A stretch of 35,991 nucleotides of DNA from Rhodobacter sp. (GTDB lineage: Bacteria > Pseudomonadota > Alphaproteobacteria > Rhodobacterales > Rhodobacteraceae): NCBI GenBank assembly GCA_027484985.1, contig JAIXRW010000053.1, forward strand, positions 1 through 35,991. Reading direction: 5' to 3'. A program made the position numbers and the translations under genes. The notes under the pieces were generated by a model. That model made no database searches, was not told the DNA's origin, and was given only the letters and a program-made list of their open reading frames with translations. Shown piece by piece: positions 15,755 through 24,213 of this stretch (within the stretch, counting starts at the first letter, position 1; each line of letters opens with the position of its first letter).

Positions 15755-16636
15755 TTACTCGCCACCCCCACGGCTGTGCACATAGGCGGCCACGGCGCGG
15801 ATCTCGTCCTCGCTCAGCCGCCCCGCCCATGCGGGCATCACGCCGAAACGGGCATAGGTGACAGTATGCTTGATCGTGTCGCGGTCCCCGCCATAAAGCC
15901 AGATCGCATCGGTCAGGTTCGGCGCGCCCACATTGCGGTCGCCCTTGCCCTGATCGCCATGGCAGGCGGCGCAATTCTCGGCAAAGACCTGCGCCCCTGT
16001 CGCGGCCAGCGTAGCGTCATGCTCTTGCCCCGAAATGGCCAGCACATGTTCGACCACCGCGTCGATCTGCGCGGGTTCCAGCAACCCGTCCACACCGAAT
16101 TTCGGCATTTCCGAATAGCGGGCATCGGGGTCGCTGGTGTTCCTGATCCCGTGGGTGATAGTGGTATGGATCGCCTCCATATCGCCCCCCCACAACCAAT
16201 CATTGTCCAGCAGGTTCGGGTATCCCTTGCCCTGCACGCCCGCAGCACCCGACCCGTGGCACTGCGCGCAATTGGTGCGGAACACCGAAGCCCCCGCAGG
16301 TTCCGCATAGGCCATCAGTTCCTTGTCGGCGGGAATGGCCGTCAGGTCGGCCGCCACCAGCTTGGCCTTGATCCCTGCATTCGCATCATCGAAGCGCTTG
16401 ATCTCGGCCTCTACATCCGCGCGGGTCGAGGCATGCAGCAGCCCCGGCGTCGCGCCCTTGATCAGCGGCCATGCCGGATAGGCAATGGCATAGCCGATGG
16501 CCCAGACGATGGTGGCATAGAACACCCAGACCCACCAGCGCGGCAGCGGGTTGTTCAACTCCTCGATCCCGTCCCAGCTATGGCCGGTGGTGCCGACCTC
16601 GGCCTTGGGGGCTTTCGTCACTTGCTTGGCGCACAT
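15755..16636 (-). CDS. ccoP: cbb3-type cytochrome c oxidase subunit III (dihaem CcoP)
   Basis: Membrane-anchored dihaem c subunit that passes electrons from soluble or anchored cytochrome c to CcoO and CcoN. The 293-residue protein has one transmembrane helix (about 34-57). Two c-haem motifs follow, CAQCH (123-127) and CAACH (222-226), each with a later methionine ligand candidate (EMPKFG near 176 and GVMPAW near 268). Start and spacing are tight: 3 bases after ccoQ. It is last gene of ccoNOQP, before an intrinsic terminator. Confidence 0.96.
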   Translation of the reverse strand: MCAKQVTKAPKAEVGTTGHSWDGIEELNNPLPRWWVWVFYATIVWAIGYAIAYPAWPLIKGATPGLLHASTRADVEAEIKRFDDANAGIKAKLVAADLTAIPADKELMAYAEPAGASVFRTNCAQCHGSGAAGVQGKGYPNLLDNDWLWGGDMEAIHTTITHGIRNTSDPDARYSEMPKFGVDGLLEPAQIDAVVEHVLAISGQEHDATLAATGAQVFAENCAACHGDQGKGDRNVGAPNLTDAIWLYGGDRDTIKHTVTYARFGVMPAWAGRLSEDEIRAVAAYVHSRGGGE

Positions 16637-16639
16637 CTC

Positions 16640-16834
16640 TCACGCCTCCTTCTTGCCGGGGCGCAGGCCCTCGGCCGGTTTCGTGTCATTGCGAAAGATC
16701 AGGCGGGCCGCATCGTCATGCAGCGGCCGCGCCGAAGGGCGGTAGGAAAAGAACACCACCCCCACAAAGACCGCCGTCAGCGCCACCAGCGCCCAACTGT
16801 CCGCGACAAAGCGCAGGAAGCCATAGGTATCCAT
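16640..16834 (-). CDS. ccoQ: cbb3-type cytochrome c oxidase subunit IV (CcoQ)
   Basis: A 64-residue one-helix membrane protein that stabilises the cbb3 complex, and in Rhodobacter protects it from oxygen or modulates signalling. It starts MDTYGFLRFVADSWAL. A helix spans about residues 12-30 and a polar tail ends GLRPGKKEA. The ATG at 16834 lies 11 bases after the ccoO stop. Size and position between ccoO and ccoP identify it. Confidence 0.92.
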   Translation of the reverse strand: MDTYGFLRFVADSWALVALTAVFVGVVFFSYRPSARPLHDDAARLIFRNDTKPAEGLRPGKKEA

Positions 16835-16845
16835 CACGCCCCCCC

Positions 16846-17571
16846 CTAGCGGCTTGCATCGGGCGTGAAGGTCGAAAAATCGACCATCGTGCCCAGCACT
16901 TGCAGATAGGCGATCAGCGCATCCATCTCGGTCACGCCTTTCTGCCCGTCGAAATTCGACACGACAGCCTTGCCATAGCGCTCCAGCAACCCGCTCGAAT
17001 CCGCATCCGGGTCGGCCTGCACCGCGAAATCGGCCACCGCATTGTCGATCTGCGCGTCGGTATAAGGCACACCCACGATCCGTTCGGCCCGCATCCGGTC
17101 TGCGATATAGGCACCGTCCAGCTTCACCCCCGACAGGAAGCCATATTTCGGCATCACCGATTCCGGCACCACCGATTGCGGATCGGTCAGGTGATCGACA
17201 TGCCACGCATCCGAATACTTGCCCCCCACCCGCGCAAGGTCAGGCCCCGTCCGCTTTGACCCCCATTGGAACGGGTGGTCATACTGGCTTTCGGCCGCAA
17301 GGCTGTAATGGCCGTAACGTTCCACCTCGTCGCGCATTGGGCGGATCATCTGGCTGTGGCAGACATAGCAGCCCTCGCGCATATAGATCGCCTGCCCTGC
17401 CAACTCCAAGGGCGTATAGGGCCGCATCCCTTCCACATTCTCGATGGTGTTCTGCAGATAGAACAGCGGCACGATCTGCACGATCCCGCCAATCGCCACC
17501 ACCAAGAGCGACAGCACCATCAGCAGTGTGGCGTGGGTTTCAATCGCCTTGTGCTTGTCAAGAAAAGCCAT
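16846..17571 (-). CDS. ccoO: cbb3-type cytochrome c oxidase subunit II (monohaem CcoO)
   Basis: Monohaem c subunit, anchored by one N-terminal helix (about 14-38), which links CcoP to the catalytic subunit. The 241-residue protein carries the haem motif CYVCH (68-72) in the conserved context [26 protein letters not shown] provides the methionine ligand, and [20 protein letters not shown] is also family-typical. It lies 12 bases after ccoN in the ccoNOQP operon. Confidence 0.97.
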   Translation of the reverse strand: MAFLDKHKAIETHATLLMVLSLLVVAIGGIVQIVPLFYLQNTIENVEGMRPYTPLELAGQAIYMREGCYVCHSQMIRPMRDEVERYGHYSLAAESQYDHPFQWGSKRTGPDLARVGGKYSDAWHVDHLTDPQSVVPESVMPKYGFLSGVKLDGAYIADRMRAERIVGVPYTDAQIDNAVADFAVQADPDADSSGLLERYGKAVVSNFDGQKGVTEMDALIAYLQVLGTMVDFSTFTPDASR

Positions 17572-17583
17572 TGTCCTGCCCCC

Positions 17584-19182
17584 TCATTCAGCAGGAATGG
17601 CCGCGCCGGCACCGGCCCGGGCGGGCTGGGCGCGGACGGTCATCCACAGGTTGTAGCACATGATCAGCGCACCGGTCAGGAACATCACGCCCCCCATGCC
17701 GCGCACCACATACATCGGGAATTTCGCGGCCACGGTGTCGGCGAAAGCGTTCACAAGAAAGCCGTTGGCGTCCACTTCCCGCCACATCAGCCCTTCCATG
17801 ATGCCCGTCACCCACATCGACGACGCGTAAAGCACGATCCCGATGGTGGCGAGCCAGAAGTGCCAGCTTACCAGCTTCAGGCTATACAGCGCAGGCCGGT
17901 TCCACAGCCGCGGCACAAGGAAGTAAAGCACGCCAAAGGTGATCATCCCGTTCCAGCCCAGCGCACCGGAATGGACATGGCCAATGGTCCAGTCGGTATA
18001 GTGCGACAGGCTGTTGACGGCCTTGATGCTCATCATCGGGCCTTCAAAGGTGGACATCCCGTAGAACCCGATCGAAACCACCATCATGCGGATGATCGGG
18101 TCCGTCCGCAGCTTGTCCCAGGCACCCGACAGCGTCATCAGCCCGTTGATCATGCCGCCCCAGCTTGGCATCCACAGCATGACCGAAAACACCATCCCCA
18201 GGGTCGAGGCCCAGTCGGGAAGCGCCGTGTAATGCAAATGGTGCGGACCGGCCCAGATATAAAGGAAGATCAACGCCCAGAAGTGGATGATCGACAGCTT
18301 GTAGCTATAGACCGGCTTCTCCGCCTGCTTGGGCACAAAGTAATACATCATCCCCAGAAAGCCCGCGGTCAGGAAAAAGCCCACCGCGTTATGGCCGTAC
18401 CACCACTGCACCATGGCCGATTGCACGCCCGAGAACAGCGTCACCTCGGCCGACCCGAAAACAGACACCGGCACGGCAAGGTTGTTGCCCAGATGCAGCA
18501 TGGCGACCGTCAGGATCATCGCCAGATAGAACCAGTTGGCCACATAAATATGCGGCTCGCGCCGCTTCATCAGCGTGCCCGCGAAAACCACCAGATAGGC
18601 GACCCATACGATGGTCAGCCAGATATCCACATACCAGACGGGTTCGGCATATTCCTGCGCCTGCGTGGCCCCCAGAACGTAACCCGTGGCCGCCAGCACG
18701 ATCACCAGCTGCCACCCCCAGAACACGAACCACGCAAGGTTCCCGCCGAACAGCCGCGCCGCACTGGTGCGCTGCACGACGTAAAAGGACGACATGATCA
18801 GCGCGTTACCGCCAAAGGCAAAGATCACGGCACTTGTATGCAGGGGCCGCAGCCGCCCGAAATTGCCGAACGGTTCCAGCCATTCGAAATTCAGCGACGG
18901 AAAGGCCAGCTGAAAGGCGATGACCACGCCCACCAGAAAGCCCACCACCCCCCAGAACGCCGTGGCGATGGCGCCCGCCCGTATCACGCTGTCCAGATAT
19001 TCGTCCGGATTGGCCGTGCGCGGCTCGTCCATATGGCGCAGCGTGTAAAGAAGAACCGCCACGGCGGCCAGCATCACCTCGATGGCATTGACCATATAGG
19101 CAATGTCGCGTGCGTAATTGGCGGCGATGGCGGCACAGACCGCAATCACCCCCAGCACGACCAGTTTAATGTAATCCCACAT
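17584..19182 (-). CDS. ccoN: cbb3-type cytochrome c oxidase catalytic subunit I (CcoN)
   Basis: Catalytic haem-copper subunit of the high-affinity terminal oxidase; reduces O2 at a haem b3-CuB centre and pumps protons. The 532-residue protein has about 12 transmembrane helices. Key histidine segments are [22 protein letters not shown] (CuB ligand and entry), [17 protein letters not shown] (CuB His-His) and [19 protein letters not shown] (haem ligands). The tyrosine-bearing [11 protein letters not shown] is also present. The ATG at 19182 follows AAGGGACGAAAG and gives the usual short N-terminus; the ORF extends upstream but without homologous residues. An FNR box lies at 19297-19310. Confidence 0.97.
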   Translation of the reverse strand: MWDYIKLVVLGVIAVCAAIAANYARDIAYMVNAIEVMLAAVAVLLYTLRHMDEPRTANPDEYLDSVIRAGAIATAFWGVVGFLVGVVIAFQLAFPSLNFEWLEPFGNFGRLRPLHTSAVIFAFGGNALIMSSFYVVQRTSAARLFGGNLAWFVFWGWQLVIVLAATGYVLGATQAQEYAEPVWYVDIWLTIVWVAYLVVFAGTLMKRREPHIYVANWFYLAMILTVAMLHLGNNLAVPVSVFGSAEVTLFSGVQSAMVQWWYGHNAVGFFLTAGFLGMMYYFVPKQAEKPVYSYKLSIIHFWALIFLYIWAGPHHLHYTALPDWASTLGMVFSVMLWMPSWGGMINGLMTLSGAWDKLRTDPIIRMMVVSIGFYGMSTFEGPMMSIKAVNSLSHYTDWTIGHVHSGALGWNGMITFGVLYFLVPRLWNRPALYSLKLVSWHFWLATIGIVLYASSMWVTGIMEGLMWREVDANGFLVNAFADTVAAKFPMYVVRGMGGVMFLTGALIMCYNLWMTVRAQPARAGAGAAIPAE

Positions 19183-19296
19183 CTTTCGTCCCTTCGTCTC
19201 TGGCCGCTGGCACTGTGGCCCCGGTGGCCCCGGGGCGCGGGCGCGATTGGCGCTTTGCGACTGTCGCCCTTTTGCAGGCGCGGCGATCACGGCGCC

Positions 19297-19310
19297 TTGA
19301 TCCATGTCAA
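19297..19310. promoter_or_regulatory. FNR box, proximal to ccoN
   Basis: TTGATCCATGTCAA matches TTGAT-N4-(A/G)TCAA. Its centre is 121 bases from the ccoN start, so a class II site would give an 80-base leader. The -10 for ccoN is not obvious. It is the closer of two boxes to ccoN. Confidence 0.75.
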
Positions 19311-19328
19311 CAGCTCGGCACGCGCCGG

Positions 19329-19342
19329 TTGACACGCATCAA
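19329..19342. promoter_or_regulatory. FNR box, proximal to uspA
   Basis: TTGACACGCATCAA, centred at 19335.5. A GTTAAT hexamer at 19362-19367 is a possible -10 on the plus strand, and a -41.5 position predicts a start near 19377, 21 bases before the uspA ATG. It lies 32 bases (centre to centre) from the ccoN-side box. Confidence 0.75.
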
Positions 19343-19397
19343 GTCGGGGGCGGCAAACTGTGTTAATGTGGCCTTGCAACACCGCAAGGAGGTTCGG

Positions 19398-20246
19398 ATG
19401 GCCTATAAATCCCTGTTCACCATCGTGACAGATCCGGCACGGGCCGAGGCCGCGATCACCGGCGCCGCGGCGCTGGCGCTCGCGCATGATGCCCATCTGG
19501 ATGTGCTGGCCCTCGGGGTGGACCGCACGCAGATCGGCTATTCCTATTTCGGGGCGGGGGCTGTTGTCCTGCAATCCGCCCTTGACCGCACCGAAGAGGA
19601 TGCCCGCGCCGTCGAACGCGCGATCACCCGCGCCTTGGGCGAACAGTCGCCCACCTTGCGCGCCTCGGTCGAGACGGCGGTAACCCAACTGGGCGCGCTG
19701 ACCGAGATCGTGGCCCAGCGCGCGCGCTTTGCCGATCTTGTCGTCCTGCCCAGACCCTATGGCGCCGGTCAGGGAACCGAATCCGAAGCCGTGGCCGAAG
19801 CCGCCCTGTTCGAAGGCCACGCCCCCGTGCTGGTGCTGCCCGAAACCGGCGCGGGCCATGCCGCAGCCCCCCGCCGCATGGTCGTGGCCTGGAACCAAAG
19901 CGCCGAGGCGATGGCCGCAATCCGGCAGGCCCTGCCCATCCTGAAACAGGCCGACGGGGTGAACATCGCCGTGATCGACCCGCCGCAATACGGCCCCGAA
20001 CGGTCAGACCCCGGCGGCTTGCTGTGCCAGATGCTGGTGCGCCACGGCGTGCGGGCCGAGGTGTCGGTGCTGGCCCGCGCGCTGCCGCGCATTTCCGACC
20101 TGCTGGCCCGTCATGTGCGCGACCTTGGCGCCGATATGCTGGTGATGGGCGCCTATGGCCATTCCCGCTTCCGCGAGGCGATTCTGGGCGGCGCCACCCG
20201 CAACATGCTGGAACAGGCCGAGGTGCCGGTGTTCATGGCGCATTAG
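19398..20246 (+). CDS. Universal stress protein (two tandem UspA domains)
   Basis: A 282-residue cytoplasmic protein made of two UspA folds. The second domain keeps the nucleotide-binding pattern G-x2-G-x9-G as MGAYGHSRFREAILGGATR near residues 250-268. In the first domain the equivalent loop (LPRPYGAGQGTESEAVAEAAL) is degenerate, as is common in two-domain members. The ATG follows a perfect AAGGAGG. Divergent from ccoN behind its own FNR box, it is likely induced under low oxygen; tandem Usp genes beside ccoN occur in related bacteria. The precise function is unknown. Confidence 0.92.
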   Translation: MAYKSLFTIVTDPARAEAAITGAAALALAHDAHLDVLALGVDRTQIGYSYFGAGAVVLQSALDRTEEDARAVERAITRALGEQSPTLRASVETAVTQLGALTEIVAQRARFADLVVLPRPYGAGQGTESEAVAEAALFEGHAPVLVLPETGAGHAAAPRRMVVAWNQSAEAMAAIRQALPILKQADGVNIAVIDPPQYGPERSDPGGLLCQMLVRHGVRAEVSVLARALPRISDLLARHVRDLGADMLVMGAYGHSRFREAILGGATRNMLEQAEVPVFMAH

Positions 20247-20354
20247 TCCGGCAAAAGGCGGACATGCCACCGCATGCCCGCCTTTCGCGCGGATTGCATG
20301 ACGCCCGCAGGCAGCCGAAGGTGCCGCACAGGCATTTTTTCCGCAGGTTTCGCC

Positions 20355-20630
20355 ATGAACAGCAGCGCCCTTGATCTTTTGCACCTGTTGCAGGCCATTT
20401 TCGGCCTGCCCACGCTGGCCTTGCCGCTGGTCTTTGCCATCCGCGCCAAGGATGGCTGGGCCATCGCAGGGGTCATCGTGCTGACGATGTTCTGCCTTAC
20501 CTTGCTCGCCGGGCTGGGCAATGGCGGGGTCGGGGCGGTGTTCGACCAGATCATCGCCATCATGCTGTGGTTCTGCGCCTTTCTTCTGGGCATCGCCGCA
20601 ACCTACGGGCGCCGCCCGCCCGCCCCGTGA
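20355..20630 (+). CDS. Small hypothetical membrane protein
   Basis: A 91-residue protein I do not recognise. It is strongly hydrophobic, with probable helices at about 8-28, 36-57 and 64-86, and a short basic, proline-rich end (YGRRPPAP). The start at 20355 gives a first helix beginning a few residues in; an earlier in-frame ATG at 20274 would add a cysteine/arginine-rich stretch and is less likely. It sits between uspA and fnrL, 108 bases after uspA on the same strand, so it could share the uspA transcript. Confidence 0.6.
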   Translation: MNSSALDLLHLLQAIFGLPTLALPLVFAIRAKDGWAIAGVIVLTMFCLTLLAGLGNGGVGAVFDQIIAIMLWFCAFLLGIAATYGRRPPAP

Positions 20631-20656
20631 CGGCCCGCCCTGTAGTGGCGTTGCGG

Positions 20657-20682
20657 CCCGAGTATTTGGGCAAGGATGAAGC
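20657..20682. repeat. Single GAGTATTTGG-type dispersed repeat
   Basis: CGAGTATTTGGGCAAGGATG plus GAAGC repeats the 6189/6291 unit with two or three changes. It lies between the convergent small membrane gene and fnrL. Confidence 0.65.
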
Positions 20683-20704
20683 AGCAGGCGCGGCGTTAAC
20701 CTTA

Positions 20705-20725
20705 ACGGGCGGTCAAGCCGCCCGT
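20705..20725. terminator. GC hairpin in the 20631-20788 intergenic region
   Basis: An 8-bp perfect stem (ACGGGCGG / CCGCCCGT) with a TCAAG loop, between convergent genes. It has no long T-tract on either side; possible terminator for the plus-strand small membrane gene. Confidence 0.45.
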
Positions 20726-20768
20726 GCAAAAGCGTGCATCGGATGTGCATCGCGCAAAGACGCCAAAG

Positions 20769-20785
20769 ATTCCCGTTTCGGGAAT
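20769..20785 (-). terminator. Hairpin directly after fnrL
   Basis: A 7-bp perfect stem (ATTCCCG / CGGGAAT) with a 3-base loop, starting three bases past the fnrL stop on the minus strand and followed by CTTTGG. Probable fnrL terminator. Confidence 0.6.
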
Positions 20786-20788
20786 ATT

Positions 20789-21535
20789 TCAGTTCAGGAA
20801 ACCGCCGTCGCTGTCATCGCCCGCCTCTTCCATCAGCCGGTCGAGATTGGGGATGGTGACATGGCGTTTGCCCTGCAATTCGATCACGCCTTCGCGTTTC
20901 AGCGCGCTGATCTGGCGGCTGACCGTTTCAAGCGTCAGGCCCAGATAATCGGCCATTTCCTCGCGCGTCAGCGGCAGATCGAACACCAGCGCGCTTTTCT
21001 GCGACTTCAGTTTCAGGCTGGCATCCCGCCGCGCGATGATCGCCAGAAGCGAGGCGATCTTTTCCCGCGCGGTCTTGCGGCCCAGAAGCAGCATCCATTC
21101 CCGCGCCGCGTCGAGTTCGTCCAGGGTCATCTCCAGCAGCCGCTGCGCGATATGCGGGGTCGATCCCATCATCTCTTCGAACGGCTTCTTGCGAAAGCAG
21201 CACATGACAAGATCGGTGGTCGCGGTGACATCATAGGCCGCCTTGTCGCGCCCCGGTCTGCCAACGAAATCAGAGGGTAACAGCAACCCCACCATCTGCC
21301 GCCGCCCGTCCTCCATGGTCTGGGTCAGGGTGGCGATGCCGGTCACGACCGAGGCGACAAAGTCCATCCGGTCGCCCGACCAGATGACCGTCTGCCCCGC
21401 CTGAAAGCTGCGGTAGTACTTGATCTCTTCCAGACGCTGCAATTCATCGCTTTCGCAGCGCGCACAGACCGCACGGTGCCGGATCGGACAATCGCCGCAT
21501 TGCTGGTGAACCACGTTCAGATCATGATGTGCCAT
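20789..21535 (-). CDS. fnrL: FNR-type oxygen-sensing transcription regulator FnrL
   Basis: Global activator of microaerobic and anaerobic genes; its [4Fe-4S] cluster is lost in oxygen. The 248-residue protein has the N-terminal cysteines Cys13-x2-Cys16-x7-Cys24-x2-Cys27 and an internal pair Cys112-Cys113, one of which should be the fourth ligand. A cNMP-fold core and dimer helix follow. The helix-turn-helix (about 189-217) has recognition residues ETVSR (203-207), the FNR-specific E..SR set that reads TTGAT. The ATG at 21535 has AAAGG upstream. It is divergent from hemN over a perfect FNR box, so it may control itself as well as the cco operons in this window. Confidence 0.96.
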   Translation of the reverse strand: MAHHDLNVVHQQCGDCPIRHRAVCARCESDELQRLEEIKYYRSFQAGQTVIWSGDRMDFVASVVTGIATLTQTMEDGRRQMVGLLLPSDFVGRPGRDKAAYDVTATTDLVMCCFRKKPFEEMMGSTPHIAQRLLEMTLDELDAAREWMLLLGRKTAREKIASLLAIIARRDASLKLKSQKSALVFDLPLTREEMADYLGLTLETVSRQISALKREGVIELQGKRHVTIPNLDRLMEEAGDDSDGGFLN

Positions 21536-21571
21536 GGCTGGCCTTTCGTCTTTCCGCAGGGCGCTGCGGTT

Positions 21572-21585
21572 TTGATCTGCATCAA
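21572..21585. promoter_or_regulatory. Perfect FNR box shared by fnrL and hemN
   Basis: TTGATCTGCATCAA is an exact TTGAT-N4-ATCAA palindrome in the 84-base divergent region, centred at 21578.5. A class II promoter toward hemN would start at about 21620, the hemN ATG itself, with TAGGCT (21608-21613) as -10. Toward fnrL the site would fall close to the start codon, so it may act there as a repressor or upstream element. Confidence 0.9.
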
Positions 21586-21619
21586 GGCGCAAGAACCCCG
21601 ATACTCCTAGGCTAGCCCC

Positions 21620-22975
21620 ATGACACAGGAATCGCAACTCACCCGTCTCGGGCTATTCGACGCACGGGTTCCCCGCTACACAAGCTATCCCACGGCGCCC
21701 CATTTCGCGGGTGGCGTGACGGCTGGCACATTCTCGGATTGGGTGGAAGCTATCCCTGCGGGAACGCAGATCTCGCTTTACCTGCACGTCCCCTTCTGCC
21801 GCCGCCTTTGCTGGTTCTGTGCCTGTCGTACGCAGGGAACCTCGTCCGATGCACCGGTGATCGCCTATGTCGCAACGCTCAAGGCCGAACTGGCCTTGCT
21901 GGCGCGCCATCTGCCGCAGGGTGTTTCGCTCGCCCGCCTGCATTGGGGCGGCGGCACGCCCACCCTGCTCCAGCCCGACCAGATCCGCGATCTTGCAGGG
22001 TCAGTGTTTAACATTCTGCCTATGGCACCGCACGGTGAATTCTCGGTCGAGATCGACCCCGGCGAGGTGGACGAAGCCCGTCTTGACGCGCTGGCGGCAA
22101 GCGGCATGAACCGCGCCTCGATCGGCGTGCAGGATTTCGACCCCGAAATCCAGCGCAGCATCGGCCGCGAACAACCCTATGACCTGACCCGCCGCGTGGC
22201 AGACATGATCCGCGACCGTGGCGTGACCTCGCTCAACGCCGACATCCTTTATGGCCTGCCGCACCAGACCCGCCCGCGCATCGCTGATTCGGTCCAAAAG
22301 CTGCTCACCCTCTCGCCCGACCGCGTGGCGCTTTACGGCTATGCCCATGTCCCGTGGATGAGCCGCCGCCAGCAGATGATCCCGTCCGACGCCATGCCCA
22401 CCCCCGAGGAACGCCTGCGCCTATTCGAAACCGCGCGCGAATTGTTCGTCTGGGACGGGTACCGCGAAATCGGCATCGACCATTTCGCCCGCCCCGATGA
22501 CAGCATGGCCGTGGCCCAGCAGGGCGGCCATCTGCGCCGCAATTTCCAGGGCTACACCGCCGATACCGCCCCCATCCTGATCGGGCTTGGCGCATCTTCC
22601 ATCTCGCGCTTCCCGCAAGGCTACGCGCAGAACGTCTCGGGCACATCCGACTATACCAAAGCCGTCCGCGCGGGCCATTTCGCCACCCATCGCGGCCATG
22701 CCTTTGCGGGCGAAGACATCCTTCGCGCCCGCATCATCGAGGCGCTGATGTGCGATTTCCACGTAGCCCGCGCCGAATTGCTGCGCGACCACGCCGTCAC
22801 GCCCGCGCGGCTGGACACGTTGTTCGCCGCTGCCGCCAGCACCTTTGGCGGCATGGTCCGCGTTGATGCGTCAGGCTTCACCATCCTGCCGCAGGGCAAG
22901 CCGCTGACCCGCATGGTCGCCCGCGCCTTCGATGCCTATGACCAGACCAAGGCGCAACATTCGGCCGCGATCTAG
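21620..22975 (+). CDS. hemN: Oxygen-independent coproporphyrinogen III dehydrogenase
   Basis: Radical-SAM enzyme that oxidatively decarboxylates coproporphyrinogen III to protoporphyrinogen IX without oxygen (called hemZ or hemN in Rhodobacter). The 451-residue protein has the cluster motif Cys60-x3-Cys64-x2-Cys67 plus Cys69 (FCRRLCWFCAC), as in E. coli HemN. It also has GGGTPTLL, the SVEIDPGEV strand, the SIGVQDFDPEIQRSIGR block and the HemN C-terminal domain. The ATG at 21620 has no clear ribosome site and coincides with the start predicted from the FNR box, so the message may be leaderless. The stop lies in a 12-base tandem duplication shared with the end of the convergent glycosyltransferase. 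Confidence 0.96.
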   Translation: MTQESQLTRLGLFDARVPRYTSYPTAPHFAGGVTAGTFSDWVEAIPAGTQISLYLHVPFCRRLCWFCACRTQGTSSDAPVIAYVATLKAELALLARHLPQGVSLARLHWGGGTPTLLQPDQIRDLAGSVFNILPMAPHGEFSVEIDPGEVDEARLDALAASGMNRASIGVQDFDPEIQRSIGREQPYDLTRRVADMIRDRGVTSLNADILYGLPHQTRPRIADSVQKLLTLSPDRVALYGYAHVPWMSRRQQMIPSDAMPTPEERLRLFETARELFVWDGYREIGIDHFARPDDSMAVAQQGGHLRRNFQGYTADTAPILIGLGASSISRFPQGYAQNVSGTSDYTKAVRAGHFATHRGHAFAGEDILRARIIEALMCDFHVARAELLRDHAVTPARLDTLFAAAASTFGGMVRVDASGFTILPQGKPLTRMVARAFDAYDQTKAQHSAAI

Positions 22976-22987
22976 GCCGCGATCTAG
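22964..22987. repeat. 12-bp tandem duplication at convergent gene ends
   Basis: GCCGCGATCTAG occurs twice in a row. The first copy holds the hemN stop, and the CTA in the second copy is the glycosyltransferase stop on the other strand. The two genes are only 8 bases apart. Confidence 0.8.
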
Positions 22988-24213
22988 GCTTGCGGGCCGA
23001 AACTTTCGACATAATCCACCATCTGCGGCAGGCACACGCCGCGCAGGTCATAGCGGTCAAGCACCGTCTGCCGCGCCGCCTTTCGCAGCGGAGCATATCG
23101 TGCCGGATGGGCCAGCGCGTCGATCAGCGTATCCGCCCAGCCCGCCACATCGAAGAAATCGACCAGCAGCCCGTTCCGCCCGTGTTCGATCACCTCTTGC
23201 ACCGGCGCGGTGCGCGATCCGACCACCAGCGCCTCGGCCGACATGCTTTCCATCATCGACCAGCTCAGCACGAAGGGATAGGTCAGATAGGCATGCACCC
23301 GCCCGATCTGGATGATCGAGGTAAAGGTCGCATAGGGCACCTTGCCCATGAAATGCACGCGGGCGGGGTCGATCCGGTCCCGCACTTCCGACAGGAAGCG
23401 TTCCTTCCAGTTGCCGCCATCGGGGGGCGGGGCGCCATAGCTCACCTCGTTGCCGCCCACGATCACCACCTGCGCGTCGGGCCGCGCGGCCATGATCGCA
23501 GGCAGCGCCCGCATGAAGATGTGATAGCCGCGATAGGGTTCCAGATTGCGGTTCACAAAGGTCAGCACCTCGTCGCCCGCGCGCAGCACGCGGCCATCGG
23601 GCAGGGTCACCTCGGCCTTGGGGTTGGGCACCATCACATCGGTATCCACCCCGTCAAAGATCACGCGGATCATCTTCTGCAAGGCGGGCGGATAGGTCGA
23701 GGCCTGCCACCGCGTCGGCGACAGCCCCGCATCGGCATGCAGCAGCGCCTGCCCCAGATGCGCGGTGCGCCCCTGCGCGATCATCACCTGATCAAACCCC
23801 TGCGTGCTCAGCTCGGGGTCAAATCCGGTATCGGCGCCGGTGCCGCGATAGTAGAATTCGGCATAGACGATCAGTTTCGCCTCGGGCCAGACCTCTTTCA
23901 AGAACAGCGTCTCGCCCCAGCCGGAATGGCCAAAAATCACATCGGGCACATAGCCCTTTTCCTCGCGCAGGCGTTTGCAGGCGCGGGCAACCACCACACC
24001 GCGGTCGCTTTGCTGGGTATAGTTGCGGCCAAGGCGGCAGGCGGCGGGGTCAACCTGCGGCGCTTCGAACCTGTAGCGCAGGGTCGAGGTGCCGGTTTCA
24101 CGCTTGTTCACGATATCGGTCAGCGCCAGCACCTCATGGCCCCGCCGCGTCAGCTCGGGCGCAAGGTGCAGGAATTGGGCGGGGTAATTCTGGTGAACCA
24201 GCAGTATCTTCAT
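22984..24213 (-). CDS. GT4-family glycosyltransferase
   Basis: A 409-residue GT-B fold enzyme that would transfer a sugar from a nucleotide donor. The N-terminal acceptor domain starts MKILLVHQNYPAQFLHLAPEL with GHEVLALTD. The donor domain has VNRNLEPYRGYHIFMRALP, the VVIVGG strand and VHFMGKVPY. The GT4 E-x7-E-like region is SWSMMESMSAEALVVGSRTAPVQEVI with NGLLVDFFD. The acceptor is unknown. Its ATG directly follows the yejF stop codon (TAG then ATG), so it is read as the fifth gene of the peptide-importer operon, an unusual partner. It has no signal peptide; it probably works at the cytoplasmic face. Confidence 0.87.
   Translation of the reverse strand: MKILLVHQNYPAQFLHLAPELTRRGHEVLALTDIVNKRETGTSTLRYRFEAPQVDPAACRLGRNYTQQSDRGVVVARACKRLREEKGYVPDVIFGHSGWGETLFLKEVWPEAKLIVYAEFYYRGTGADTGFDPELSTQGFDQVMIAQGRTAHLGQALLHADAGLSPTRWQASTYPPALQKMIRVIFDGVDTDVMVPNPKAEVTLPDGRVLRAGDEVLTFVNRNLEPYRGYHIFMRALPAIMAARPDAQVVIVGGNEVSYGAPPPDGGNWKERFLSEVRDRIDPARVHFMGKVPYATFTSIIQIGRVHAYLTYPFVLSWSMMESMSAEALVVGSRTAPVQEVIEHGRNGLLVDFFDVAGWADTLIDALAHPARYAPLRKAARQTVLDRYDLRGVCLPQMVDYVESFGPQA

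Noticed and set aside
17266..19332. 688-codon open frame opposite ccoN and ccoO
   Set aside because: It is a composition shadow; the opposite strand encodes clear catalytic oxidase subunits.
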